Source: Campylobacteraceae bacterium UBA1877 (GTDB lineage: Bacteria > Campylobacterota > Campylobacteria > Campylobacterales > Campylobacteraceae). From it: 6,490 bases of DNA. The translations under genes and the position numbers were made by a program. The stretch is taken from NCBI GenBank assembly GCA_002352945.1, contig DDHL01000023.1, positions 1 to 6,490 on the forward strand, in the 5' to 3' direction. This document shows, one piece after another, positions 1-5,696 of the stretch; within the stretch, counting starts at the first letter, position 1; every line of letters starts with the position of its first letter. The notes under the pieces were generated by a model. The model was not told the origin of the DNA and searched no databases. It worked only from the letters and a program-made list of their open reading frames with translations.

Positions 1-27
1 GTTGCCTTACCGCTTGGCTATACCCCA
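1..27 (-). tRNA. 5' part of a tRNA, probably tRNA-Gln (cut by window edge)
   Basis: Read on the minus strand from 27 down to 1, the sequence has the layout of a tRNA 5' half: a seven-base acceptor arm TGGGGTA, TA at positions 8-9, a 3-bp D stem GCC/GGC around the loop AAGCGGTAA, and the start of the anticodon stem. The U1 start, the short D stem and the close match to the E. coli tRNA-Gln 5' half point to glutamine. The anticodon, T arm and 3' end lie outside the window, so the identity is an inference from the 5' half. A consensus promoter lies just upstream. Confidence 0.78.
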
Positions 28-51
28 GCAACGCTTTGTAATGAGGGTGAA

Positions 52-80
52 ATTATAGTGATTTTCGATTTGTTTGTCAA
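52..80 (-). promoter_or_regulatory. Consensus sigma-70 promoter of the tRNA
   Basis: On the minus strand there is a perfect -35 box TTGACA (80-75), a 17-bp spacer, and a perfect -10 box TATAAT (57-52). Transcription should start near 45, about 18 nt ahead of the mature tRNA 5' end at 27. All twelve consensus bases are present, as expected of a strong stable-RNA promoter. This is striking in a genome where the other promoters have weak -35 boxes. Confidence 0.85.
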
Positions 81-91
81 GGAGTTTTGGA

Positions 92-97
92 TATAAT
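92..97 (+). promoter_or_regulatory. -10 box of the ribB promoter
   Basis: TATAAT at 92-97 would start transcription near 104, giving a leader of about 20 nt before the ribB ATG. The -35 region is poor (TTGTTT at 70-75, 16-bp spacing). It overlaps the divergent tRNA -35 box at 75-80, so the two promoters probably share or compete for the same stretch. The ribB Shine-Dalgarno is AAAGGG at 115-120, 5 nt before ATG. Confidence 0.6.
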
Positions 98-125
98 AAT
101 TGCAATTTGTAAATAAAGGGATAAA

Positions 126-1163
126 ATGACACCGTTAGAACGCGTTAAAGAGGCAATAGTCGCCCTAAGAGAGGGTAAAATGGTTATGATGGTTGATGAT
201 GAAGATAGAGAAAACGAGGGAGATTTAGTTTACGCATCAGTCTTTTCGACCCCAGAGAAAGTAAATTTTATGGCTAGCCACGCTAAAGGTTTGATCTGTG
301 TGGCAGTGACAAAAAAAATCGCAAATAGGCTCAATCTTGTTCCAATGGTTCAAAACAATGACTCTTCATATGAAACTGCTTTTACAATCTCTGTTGACGC
401 AAGAGAGGCAACCACTGGAATTTCAGCGTTTGAACGTGATATGACAATTAAAATCTTAGCAGACTGTACCTCAAAACCTTCAGATTTAGTTAAACCTGGC
501 CATATTTTTCCACTCATTGCAAAAGAGGGCGGCGTGCTTGTCCGAACAGGCCATACTGAAGGCTCAGTTGATCTTTGTCGGTTAGCAGGACTCAAAGAGA
601 GTGCCGTTATTTGTGAAGTTATGAAAGATGATGGAACAATGGCAAGACGTCCAGATTTGGATAAGTTTTGCAAAAAATACACAATTCCTATGGTTTATAT
701 CTCTGATTTAGTTGAGTATAGAATGCTTCACGAATCGCTCATTAGAGTAATTACAGAATCAAACACAACTTTTCAAGGAGCGCAAGCCCGCCGATACGAT
801 TTGGTTGACCATAGAGATAACCACCATATTGCTTATGTATTTGGAAAACCAAAGACAAATGCAGCGGTAAAGTTTCACAATATTATTCCAGATAGCGAAC
901 TTCTTGCATCGTCGCTAAAATTTAATGCACTTATGGATTCGATTGAGTATTTAAAACAAAATGGAGGAGCACTCATATTTTTAGGCTCCCAAGAGACCCC
1001 AAATATTCAGATGCGCGAATATGGAATTGGGGCCCAAATAGTTAAATTTTTAGGAATTGAAGAGATTGATCTTTTAACTACTACAAAAAACAAAGAGTTT
1101 GTAGGCATTAGCGGCTTTGGTCTAACAATAGCGCGTCAAATTGATTTGTCTAAAAACGAGTAA
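126..1163 (+). CDS. ribB: 3,4-dihydroxy-2-butanone 4-phosphate synthase with degenerate GTP cyclohydrolase II-like domain
   Basis: The enzyme makes 3,4-dihydroxy-2-butanone 4-phosphate from ribulose 5-phosphate, the four-carbon unit of riboflavin. Residues 1 to about 200 are a complete synthase domain: DDEDRENEGD (24-33) with the acidic catalytic and Mg-binding residues, TTGIS (96-100), RTGHTEG (140-146) and CEVM (163-166). Residues from about 205 to 345 align in style with GTP cyclohydrolase II (REYGIGAQI at 297-305, GFGLTI at 330-335). They lack the CLTGD-type start and the three zinc cysteines of active RibA, so this half is probably not a GTP cyclohydrolase. Such an inactive tail is typical of Campylobacterota, where a separate ribA supplies that step. 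The ATG follows AAAGGG by 5 nt. The 3' end overlaps the convergent ogt by 28 bp. Confidence 0.93.
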   Translation: MTPLERVKEAIVALREGKMVMMVDDEDRENEGDLVYASVFSTPEKVNFMASHAKGLICVAVTKKIANRLNLVPMVQNNDSSYETAFTISVDAREATTGISAFERDMTIKILADCTSKPSDLVKPGHIFPLIAKEGGVLVRTGHTEGSVDLCRLAGLKESAVICEVMKDDGTMARRPDLDKFCKKYTIPMVYISDLVEYRMLHESLIRVITESNTTFQGAQARRYDLVDHRDNHHIAYVFGKPKTNAAVKFHNIIPDSELLASSLKFNALMDSIEYLKQNGGALIFLGSQETPNIQMREYGIGAQIVKFLGIEEIDLLTTTKNKEFVGISGFGLTIARQIDLSKNE

Positions 1164-1600
1164 CCCTCTAGTTTTAATAGGGCGATCTTTTTATCAATCC
1201 CGCTTCCATAGCCTACCATCTTGCCATCTGATCCAATTACTCGATGGCAAGGTATAATGATTGAAATGGGATTTTTATTATTTGCGCCACCAACAGCACG
1301 CACTGCTTTTGGGTTGCCAATCAATTGTGCTATATCTTTGTAGCTTACGCAAGTTCCATATGGGATGGTTTGCAATGCCTTCCAAACCTTTAACTGAAAA
1401 GGGGTGCCTTCTGGTTTGATTTTAAGAGAAAAATCTTTTAATTTCCCCTTGAAGTAAGCCTCTAGCTCATCAACGGCTTGGAGCAGTTCGGGGGTTTGGT
1501 CTTTTGAGTCCGAAGCTTTAAACTCCAAAGATGTTATGGCGCCATCATGGCTACAAATTGTAATTGGTCCTAATGGACTTTGAAAACAATATGAATGCAT
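1136..1600 (-). CDS. ogt: Methylated-DNA--[protein]-cysteine S-methyltransferase
   Basis: This suicide DNA-repair protein moves alkyl groups from O6-alkylguanine (and O4-alkylthymine) to its own cysteine. From the chosen start it is 154 aa. Its C-terminal half carries FQLKVW (68-73), the helix-turn-helix region with the arginine finger (AVRAVGG, Arg101), the Asn-rich turn ANNKNP, the acceptor loop PCHRV (117-121, Cys118) and GYGSG. The N-terminal part is short, as in stand-alone Ogt. No Ada-type transcription domain is present. The frame is open nine codons further up (to 1627), but AAGGAG lies 4 nt before the ATG at 1600, which decides the start. The 3' end overlaps ribB by 28 bp tail to tail. 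The gene is divergent from the gene at 1654. Confidence 0.93.
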   Translation of the reverse strand: MHSYCFQSPLGPITICSHDGAITSLEFKASDSKDQTPELLQAVDELEAYFKGKLKDFSLKIKPEGTPFQLKVWKALQTIPYGTCVSYKDIAQLIGNPKAVRAVGGANNKNPISIIIPCHRVIGSDGKMVGYGSGIDKKIALLKLEGYSFLDKSI

Positions 1601-1617
1601 AAAACTCCTTTTTTGGA

Positions 1618-1626
1618 AGTATAGCA
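1618..1626 (-). promoter_or_regulatory. Possible extended -10 promoter for ogt
   Basis: On the minus strand, TGCTATACT (1626-1618) reads as an extended -10 box, TG-N-TATACT. It would start transcription near 1611, only about 11 nt before the ogt ATG. No convincing -35 box is seen. The TTTACATGTAAA palindrome (1627-1638) lies immediately upstream, where it would touch polymerase or a bound regulator. The short leader makes this tentative. Confidence 0.4.
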
Positions 1627-1638
1627 TTTACATGTAAA
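1627..1638. repeat. TTTACATGTAAA palindrome, copy 1 (ogt / ADP-ribosylglycohydrolase gap)
   Basis: A perfect 12-bp palindrome placed near the middle of the 53-bp gap between two divergent genes. It lies 26 bp from the ogt ATG and 15 bp from the ATG at 1654. The position suits an operator shared by both genes. Because the same palindrome also occurs inside a gene and in a terminator region, a regulator site is only one reading. Confidence 0.8.
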
Positions 1639-1653
1639 AACAAGGAGTCAAAG

Positions 1654-2514
1654 ATGTATGAAGATAGAGTTAAAGATTTAACCCTTACGGCTTTAGTAGC
1701 CGATGCTTACAGCTTAGGCGCTCACTGGGTTTATGATGAAGAGCAGTTAAAAAATCTTCCAATTAACTGGAGCAGACTCAATGCCCCGCAGTCAATATTT
1801 CACCGAGGAAAAAAAGCGGGAGATTTTACCCATTATGGTGATCAGCTTGTTTGGCTTTACCAATTTTTGCAAAATAAAACAGACTTTGATGGAAAGTTAT
1901 ACCAAAGTTTTTGGTTTCAAAAGATGCAAAAATATGATGGTTACATTGATGGCTCATCTCGTACAACGATGGAAAATATTAAAAACAAACTTACTCCAAG
2001 TGGGGCAGACTCTTCTGATTTGTCTATTGTTGGTCGCATTGCTCCGCTTCTTTTGGTTTCTAAAACAAAGGAGGAGTTTTACAAAAATGTAGAAAATTTT
2101 ATAAAAATTACCCACAATAGTCAGCTAGCAGTAACATGTGGTCAATTTTTTGCAAAACTTCTTATAAACGTGCTTAATGAGGGTTTGAATTTAGATTCGA
2201 TAACAAATTTAAAAAAAGATTTTAGCCCTGAGTTTTGGCAAATGGTTCAAAAAGGAATTGATTCAAAAGATAAAGATACATTCAAAGCGATTCGTGATTT
2301 TGGTCCGGCTTGTTCAATCAATGAAGGTTTGAGCGCTACGGTGCATCTTCTTGTAAAATATGATGATTTAAAGACTATGCTCATTGAAAATGCAAAAGCC
2401 GGAGGAGATTCAAGTGCAAGAGGAATGGCAGCAGCAACTATTTTCAAAGCGGCTCATCCTAGCGCAAAACTGCCCCAAGCTTGGTATGAAATGAACATAG
2501 ATACAAATCTTTAA
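1654..2514 (+). CDS. ADP-ribosylglycohydrolase (DraG/ARH/crystallin-J1) family protein
   Basis: A 286-aa protein of the size and all-helical character of the family that removes ADP-ribose from proteins or small molecules using two metal ions. Visible family landmarks are DAYSLGAHW (17-25, in place of the usual GDALG-type start), KKAGDFTHYGDQ (53-64, where active members have a TDDT metal motif), the DG/SSR segment near 99-103, and AGGDSSARGMAAA (249-261, where active members have GGDxDT). At both metal sites some of the usual Asp/Thr ligands are replaced. It may be a distinct subfamily with altered chemistry rather than a true hydrolase. AAGGAG (1642-1647) lies 6 nt before ATG. The gene is divergent from ogt, and no substrate can be named from the sequence. 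Confidence 0.82.
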   Translation: MYEDRVKDLTLTALVADAYSLGAHWVYDEEQLKNLPINWSRLNAPQSIFHRGKKAGDFTHYGDQLVWLYQFLQNKTDFDGKLYQSFWFQKMQKYDGYIDGSSRTTMENIKNKLTPSGADSSDLSIVGRIAPLLLVSKTKEEFYKNVENFIKITHNSQLAVTCGQFFAKLLINVLNEGLNLDSITNLKKDFSPEFWQMVQKGIDSKDKDTFKAIRDFGPACSINEGLSATVHLLVKYDDLKTMLIENAKAGGDSSARGMAAATIFKAAHPSAKLPQAWYEMNIDTNL

Positions 2515-2547
2515 AAGTTTTTAACCAGCCTTAAAAGAAGCTTTAGG

Positions 2548-2553
2548 TAAAAT
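2548..2553 (+). promoter_or_regulatory. Possible -10 box for purH
   Basis: TAAAAT in the context TTTAGGTAAAATTTC would start transcription near 2560, about 27 nt before the purH start codon. No recognisable -35 box lies upstream. The 72-bp gap after the preceding gene contains no clear terminator, so purH could also be reached by read-through from 1654-2514. Confidence 0.35.
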
Positions 2554-2586
2554 TTCTAGCTAAAAATATATACTCAAGGACAGATT

Positions 2587-4119
2587 GTGAGAGCATTAAT
2601 TAGCGTAAGCGACAAAACGGGCATTGTTGAATTTGCTCAAGGTTTGGCTGCACTTGGCTGGGAGATTGTATCCACAGGTGGTACATTTAAGCAGCTTCAA
2701 GATGCGGGAATAAAAGCTGTTGAAATAAGTGAAGTTACAAAATTTCCAGAAATGTTTGACGGAAGAGTCAAAACACTAAACCCTTACATCCATGGCGGCA
2801 TTTTACACAAGCGCGACAATCCTTTACATGTAAAGACTGCCAAAGAGCATAGCATTGTTGGAATTGATTTGGTTTGTGTCAATCTCTATCCATTTAAAGA
2901 GACTATTGCAAAAACAGATGATTTTGATACTATCATTGAAAATATTGATATTGGCGGACCAGCCATGGTTCGAAGTGCGGCTAAAAATTTCCAAGATGTA
3001 CTCATTGTAACGGATGTAAATGATTATGATAAGGTTTTAGATGCACTAAAAAATAAAAAAGACTCCATTGAATTTAGACGCGATTTGATGATAAAGGCGT
3101 TTGAGCATACAGGTGCGTATGATGCTATGATTGCAAACTATATGAATAAGCGTTTTAACAACGGTTTTGGTCAAAAGCAGTTTATTGTTGGAAGCAAGGC
3201 GTTTGATACAAGATATGGAGAAAATCCGCATCAAAAAGGAGCGCTTTATGAGTTTGACTACTTCTTTTCAAACAATTTTAAAGCTCTAAAAGGTGAGGCT
3301 AGCTTTAACAATATGACCGATATCCACGGGGCAGTTAAAATTGCAGCTGCTTTTGGAAAAGCTCCGGCGGTTTCAATTATTAAGCATGCTAATCCATGTG
3401 GATTTGCCATTAAAGACAATTTGCTTGAAAGCTACACAGAAGCGCTAAAATGTGATCCAATCTCAGCATTTGGCGGAGTTGTGGCAATAAATGGAAAGTT
3501 AGATAAAGCCTTAGCAGAAAAAATAAATGAGATTTTTATTGAGGTAATTATTGCTGCAAATGTGGATGAGGATGCTTTAGCAGTTTTTGAAAAGAAAAAA
3601 AGGATTAAAATCTTCACCCAAGAGAGCCCATATTTAATCTTAAGTAACGATCCATTTGATTTTAAGCATGTTGATGGAGGGTTTGTATTTCAAGAGAGTG
3701 ATAAAGTAGGTGAAAATGAGGTTAAAAATGCGAAACAAGTAAGCTTTCGCCAAGCGTCTCAAAAAGAGTTAAATGATCTTGAAATTGCCTATAAAGTTGC
3801 AAGTTTAACCAAATCAAACTGTGTTGTTTATGTCAAAGATAGTGCAATGGTTGGAATCGGCATGGGAATGACAAGCCGCGTTGATGCTGCAAAATGCGCA
3901 CTTTTAAAGGCTAAAGATATGGGGCTTGATGTAAAAGGTTGCGCTATGGCAAGTGAGGCGTTTTTTCCTTTTAGAGATAGTGTTGATGCCGCAGCTGCTG
4001 CTGGAGTTAGTGCTATCATCCAGCCTGGAGGCAGTATTCGCGATGAAGAGGTTATCGGGGCTGCTAATGAGCATAATATTGCTTTATATTTTACAGGTGT
4101 TCGCCACTTTTTACACTAA
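2587..4119 (+). CDS. purH: Bifunctional AICAR formyltransferase / IMP cyclohydrolase
   Basis: It catalyses the last two steps of de novo purine synthesis: AICAR is formylated with 10-formyl-tetrahydrofolate, then FAICAR is closed to IMP. At 510 aa it is full length. The IMP cyclohydrolase domain (1 to about 190) shows SVSDKTG (6-12), STGGT (29-33), GRVKTLNP (59-66), Asp121 and Lys133. The formyltransferase domain shows RYGENPHQ (209-216), the catalytic pair Lys266-His267 in [15 protein letters not shown] (291-297), [13 protein letters not shown] (478-490) and FTGVRHF (502-508). Asn replaces the usual His in KTLHP; I believe this is normal for Campylobacterota. The start is GTG, set by AAGGA (2576-2580) 6 nt upstream and by the conserved N-terminus RALISVSDK. 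Codons 79-82 fall in a TTTACATGTAAA palindrome. Confidence 0.97.
   Translation: MRALISVSDKTGIVEFAQGLAALGWEIVSTGGTFKQLQDAGIKAVEISEVTKFPEMFDGRVKTLNPYIHGGILHKRDNPLHVKTAKEHSIVGIDLVCVNLYPFKETIAKTDDFDTIIENIDIGGPAMVRSAAKNFQDVLIVTDVNDYDKVLDALKNKKDSIEFRRDLMIKAFEHTGAYDAMIANYMNKRFNNGFGQKQFIVGSKAFDTRYGENPHQKGALYEFDYFFSNNFKALKGEASFNNMTDIHGAVKIAAAFGKAPAVSIIKHANPCGFAIKDNLLESYTEALKCDPISAFGGVVAINGKLDKALAEKINEIFIEVIIAANVDEDALAVFEKKKRIKIFTQESPYLILSNDPFDFKHVDGGFVFQESDKVGENEVKNAKQVSFRQASQKELNDLEIAYKVASLTKSNCVVYVKDSAMVGIGMGMTSRVDAAKCALLKAKDMGLDVKGCAMASEAFFPFRDSVDAAAAAGVSAIIQPGGSIRDEEVIGAANEHNIALYFTGVRHFLH
2823..2834. repeat. TTTACATGTAAA palindrome, copy 2 (inside purH)
   Basis: A perfect 12-bp copy inside the purH reading frame, covering the codons around Leu80-His81-Val82-Lys83 in the cyclohydrolase domain. 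The reading frame is intact and the local protein sequence looks normal for the family. This copy therefore does not look like an insertion. Confidence 0.8.
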
Positions 4120-4128
4120 AAATTAAAG

Positions 4129-4166
4129 CTTACATGTAAAGCAAAAACCCAAGCTTTACATGTAAG
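4129..4166. terminator. Hairpin 1 of the purH/hcp terminator region (two palindrome copies)
   Basis: CTTACATGTAAAGC (4129-4142) and GCTTTACATGTAAG (4153-4166) are perfect complements: a 14-bp stem with a 10-nt loop. Each arm contains one TTACATGTAA (4130-4139 and 4156-4165). Read on the minus strand, the stem is followed by CTTTAATTTTT, a U-rich tail suited to ending hcp. On the plus strand a T5 run lies about 8 nt beyond. It sits between two converging genes, so a bidirectional terminator is the likeliest role. Termination itself is inferred. Confidence 0.65.
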
Positions 4167-4211
4167 GCTAAACTTTTTACATGTAAAGGAAAAAACTTCC
4201 TTTACATGTAG
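4130..4211. repeat. Cluster of four TTTACATGTAAA-type palindromes, copies 3-6
   Basis: Cores lie at 4130-4139, 4156-4165, 4177-4186 and 4202-4211 (the last is TTACATGTAG). Start-to-start spacing is 26, 21 and 25 bp. All four fill the 96-bp gap between the purH and hcp stop codons. Because each core is its own complement, any copy can pair with any other, so several alternative folds are possible. Confidence 0.8.
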
Positions 4212-4212
4212 A
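4176..4212. terminator. Hairpin 2 of the purH/hcp terminator region (two palindrome copies)
   Basis: TACATGTAAAGGAA (4178-4191) pairs perfectly with TTCCTTTACATGTA (4197-4210): 14 bp with a 5-nt AAAAC loop. On plus-strand RNA it can extend by a U-G and a U-A pair at 4177/4211 and 4176/4212. The left arm contains an exact TTACATGTAA (4177-4186) and the right arm a near copy ending in G (4202-4211). There is no long T run directly after it on either strand. It begins 4 bp beyond the hcp stop codon at 4216. It may also protect mRNA 3' ends. Confidence 0.6.
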
Positions 4213-4215
4213 TAA

Positions 4216-5538
4216 TTAACTATTTAAAAGTGTTTTTAAATCCTCGTTTGCATCGCCAGTTAAGTGAAGATTGAAGTGTTCTTGCAAGAAACTAAAAATA
4301 TCATCTGTTACAAATTGGGGCGGTTTTGGTCCAAGGTAAATATCTTGGATTCCAATGCTAAATAAAGATAGTAAAATGAGTACTGCTTTTTGCTCCATCC
4401 AGCTAAGCACAATTGAGATTGGCAAATCATTAACTGGTGTATTGAGCGCTTCACTTAGCGCAAGAGCAATATGAATGCCACCATTACTGTCGTTGCACTG
4501 TCCAAGATCAAGATATCTTGGAATGCCAGTATCAGCTACCGTTCCAAAATCGATATCATTAAATCTAAATTTTCCACAACTTGAAGTTAAAATGACACAA
4601 TCATTTGGAAGGCTTTGAGCCATTTGTCGATAGTATTCTCCACCTTTTCCAGGAGCGTCGCATCCTGCTATAACAAAAAATCGTTTGATTTTGCCAGAGT
4701 TGATTGCATCTAAAATTTGAGGCGCTAAGGTAAGGATTGTTTTGTAATGGTGTCCGGTTTGGAGTGTGTCTTTGGCATCAAAACCAGTGATATCAGGTAA
4801 TTCAAGAGTTTGGGCAATGACTTCGCTAAAATCATTTCCAACAATCTTTTTACCCGCTTCAACGCCTACAATATCGTAAGTATAAAGTCTATCTACATAA
4901 GTAGCGCTCTTTTTTGGAGGCACAATGCAGTTAGTATTTACTATGATAGTTCCATTCCAAGCCTCAAAAAGTTTATCTTGATCAAACCAAGCTTTGCCAA
5001 TATTTCCTTTTAAGTGCGGGAATTTACGAAGCTCTGGATATCCGTGAGCCGGAAGCATTTCTGAGTGGGTGTAGATGTTAATCCCCTTGCCCTCAGTCTG
5101 TTTTAAAAGTTCATGGAGCATATCTAAATTGTGCCCGCTTACTAAAATTCCTTTTCCTTCGGCTCTGTTTTGACTTACTGTAACTGGCGTTGGAATGCCA
5201 AGATTAGATGTGTGTGATTCGCTTAAGATATTCATCATCTCAATGCCGGCTGAGCCGATTTTCATGAGCTGTTTGATGTGATCATCAAAATTAAAATTTA
5301 CATTTGTAAGTGTAAAATATAGAGTTTGAGCTATAACATCATCAACCTTTTTTGTATCGGCGCCAAATTCATTTGCGTGGGTTCTATAGGCGCTTAATCC
5401 TTTAAGACCGTAAATCATAATATCTTGAAGCTTTGCTAAATTAGCATCTTTGCCGCAAGTTCCTCTAGTTTGTCCCTTTGCGCCGCAACCCATAAGGGCA
5501 CTCATCGAACATTGATCACAAAACATTGAAATAGACAA
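4216..5538 (-). CDS. hcp: Hybrid-cluster protein (hydroxylamine reductase / NO-linked redox enzyme), short form
   Basis: A cytoplasmic Fe-S enzyme of the Hcp/prismane family, linked to NO and hydroxylamine reduction and to S-nitrosylation. Numbering from the internal ATG (5526): N-terminal cysteines 3, 6, 14 and 24 bind the first cluster, and all seven hybrid-cluster ligands are recognisable: His132 (SGH), Glu156 (HSEMLPAH), Cys200 (TNC), Cys289 (AGC), Cys317 (SSC), Cys344 (GQC) and Glu378 (MEQKA). From that ATG it is 436 aa, against about 540-550 for common Hcps. The missing segment of roughly 110 residues lies before His132, as in class III Hcps. AAGGAG (5549-5544) is 5 nt before TTG 5538 but 17 nt before ATG 5526, so I chose TTG; the family N-terminus MFCxQC favours the ATG. 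An FNR-type box lies upstream. Confidence 0.93.
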   Translation of the reverse strand: MSISMFCDQCSMSALMGCGAKGQTRGTCGKDANLAKLQDIMIYGLKGLSAYRTHANEFGADTKKVDDVIAQTLYFTLTNVNFNFDDHIKQLMKIGSAGIEMMNILSESHTSNLGIPTPVTVSQNRAEGKGILVSGHNLDMLHELLKQTEGKGINIYTHSEMLPAHGYPELRKFPHLKGNIGKAWFDQDKLFEAWNGTIIVNTNCIVPPKKSATYVDRLYTYDIVGVEAGKKIVGNDFSEVIAQTLELPDITGFDAKDTLQTGHHYKTILTLAPQILDAINSGKIKRFFVIAGCDAPGKGGEYYRQMAQSLPNDCVILTSSCGKFRFNDIDFGTVADTGIPRYLDLGQCNDSNGGIHIALALSEALNTPVNDLPISIVLSWMEQKAVLILLSLFSIGIQDIYLGPKPPQFVTDDIFSFLQEHFNLHLTGDANEDLKTLLNS

Positions 5539-5567
5539 AATTTCTCCTTTTTTTAAAAATTTGTCAA

Positions 5568-5576
5568 ATCGTATCA
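5568..5576 (-). promoter_or_regulatory. Extended -10 box of the hcp promoter
   Basis: On the minus strand, TGATACGAT (5576-5568) reads as an extended -10 box, TG-N-TACGAT. It predicts a start near 5561 and a leader of about 22 nt to the TTG start (about 34 nt to the ATG). Its distance to the FNR-type box upstream fits activator-dependent class II architecture. Confidence 0.6.
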
Positions 5577-5595
5577 CTCAATTTGAAAAAAACCG

Positions 5596-5613
5596 TTGAT
5601 TGACATCAATCAA
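5596..5613. promoter_or_regulatory. FNR/CRP-family box upstream of hcp
   Basis: TTGATTGACATCAATCAA contains an exact FNR consensus, TTGAT-N4-ATCAA (5596-5609, centre 5602.5). It also contains an overlapping perfect 7-bp inverted repeat, TTGATTG-N4-CAATCAA (5596-5613). The FNR centre is 41.5 bp from the start predicted by the -10 box at 5568-5573, the textbook class II position. An oxygen- or NO-responsive FNR/DNR-like regulator is likely. Which regulator of the family it is cannot be told from the site. The other neighbour, the rhodanese gene, starts about 190 bp away. Confidence 0.8.
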
Positions 5614-5683
5614 AGAATTTTTTTTCGCCATTTAGTGATCAACAATGCTTTACCAATTAATGCAATTCTAAGCCAATGCGCCC

Positions 5684-5689
5684 TATAAT
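5684..5689 (+). promoter_or_regulatory. -10 box of the rhodanese operon promoter
   Basis: A perfect TATAAT, predicting a start near 5696 and a leader of about 105 nt before the ATG at 5801. The -35 region 17 bp upstream (TGCAAT) is poor. The long leader contains inverted repeats described separately. Confidence 0.55.
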
Positions 5690-5696
5690 TCCCAAA

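Noticed and set aside
1601..1627. The longer ogt start nine codons upstream (ATG at 1627).
   Set aside because: It has no ribosome binding site, while AAGGAG lies directly before the ATG at 1600 and the family N-terminus fits that start.
1781..2092. A 103-codon plus-strand frame inside the ADP-ribosylglycohydrolase gene, and similar minus-strand frames inside ribB, purH and hcp.
   Set aside because: They are out-of-frame shadows of clearly coding genes and have no family motifs.
2529..2547. A possible hairpin (CCT...AGG) after the ADP-ribosylglycohydrolase gene as its terminator.
   Set aside because: The stem needs two bulges, the loop is only 3 nt, and it is not followed by a T run.
4129..4211. 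A CRISPR array, suggested by the regularly spaced short repeats.
   Set aside because: The repeats are only 10-12 bp palindromes, the gaps between them are about 11-16 bp and partly complementary to each other, and no cas gene is nearby.
5539..5577. The longest hcp frame, starting at GTG 5577.
   Set aside because: It has no ribosome site, overlaps the predicted -10 box, and its start lies upstream of the predicted transcription start.
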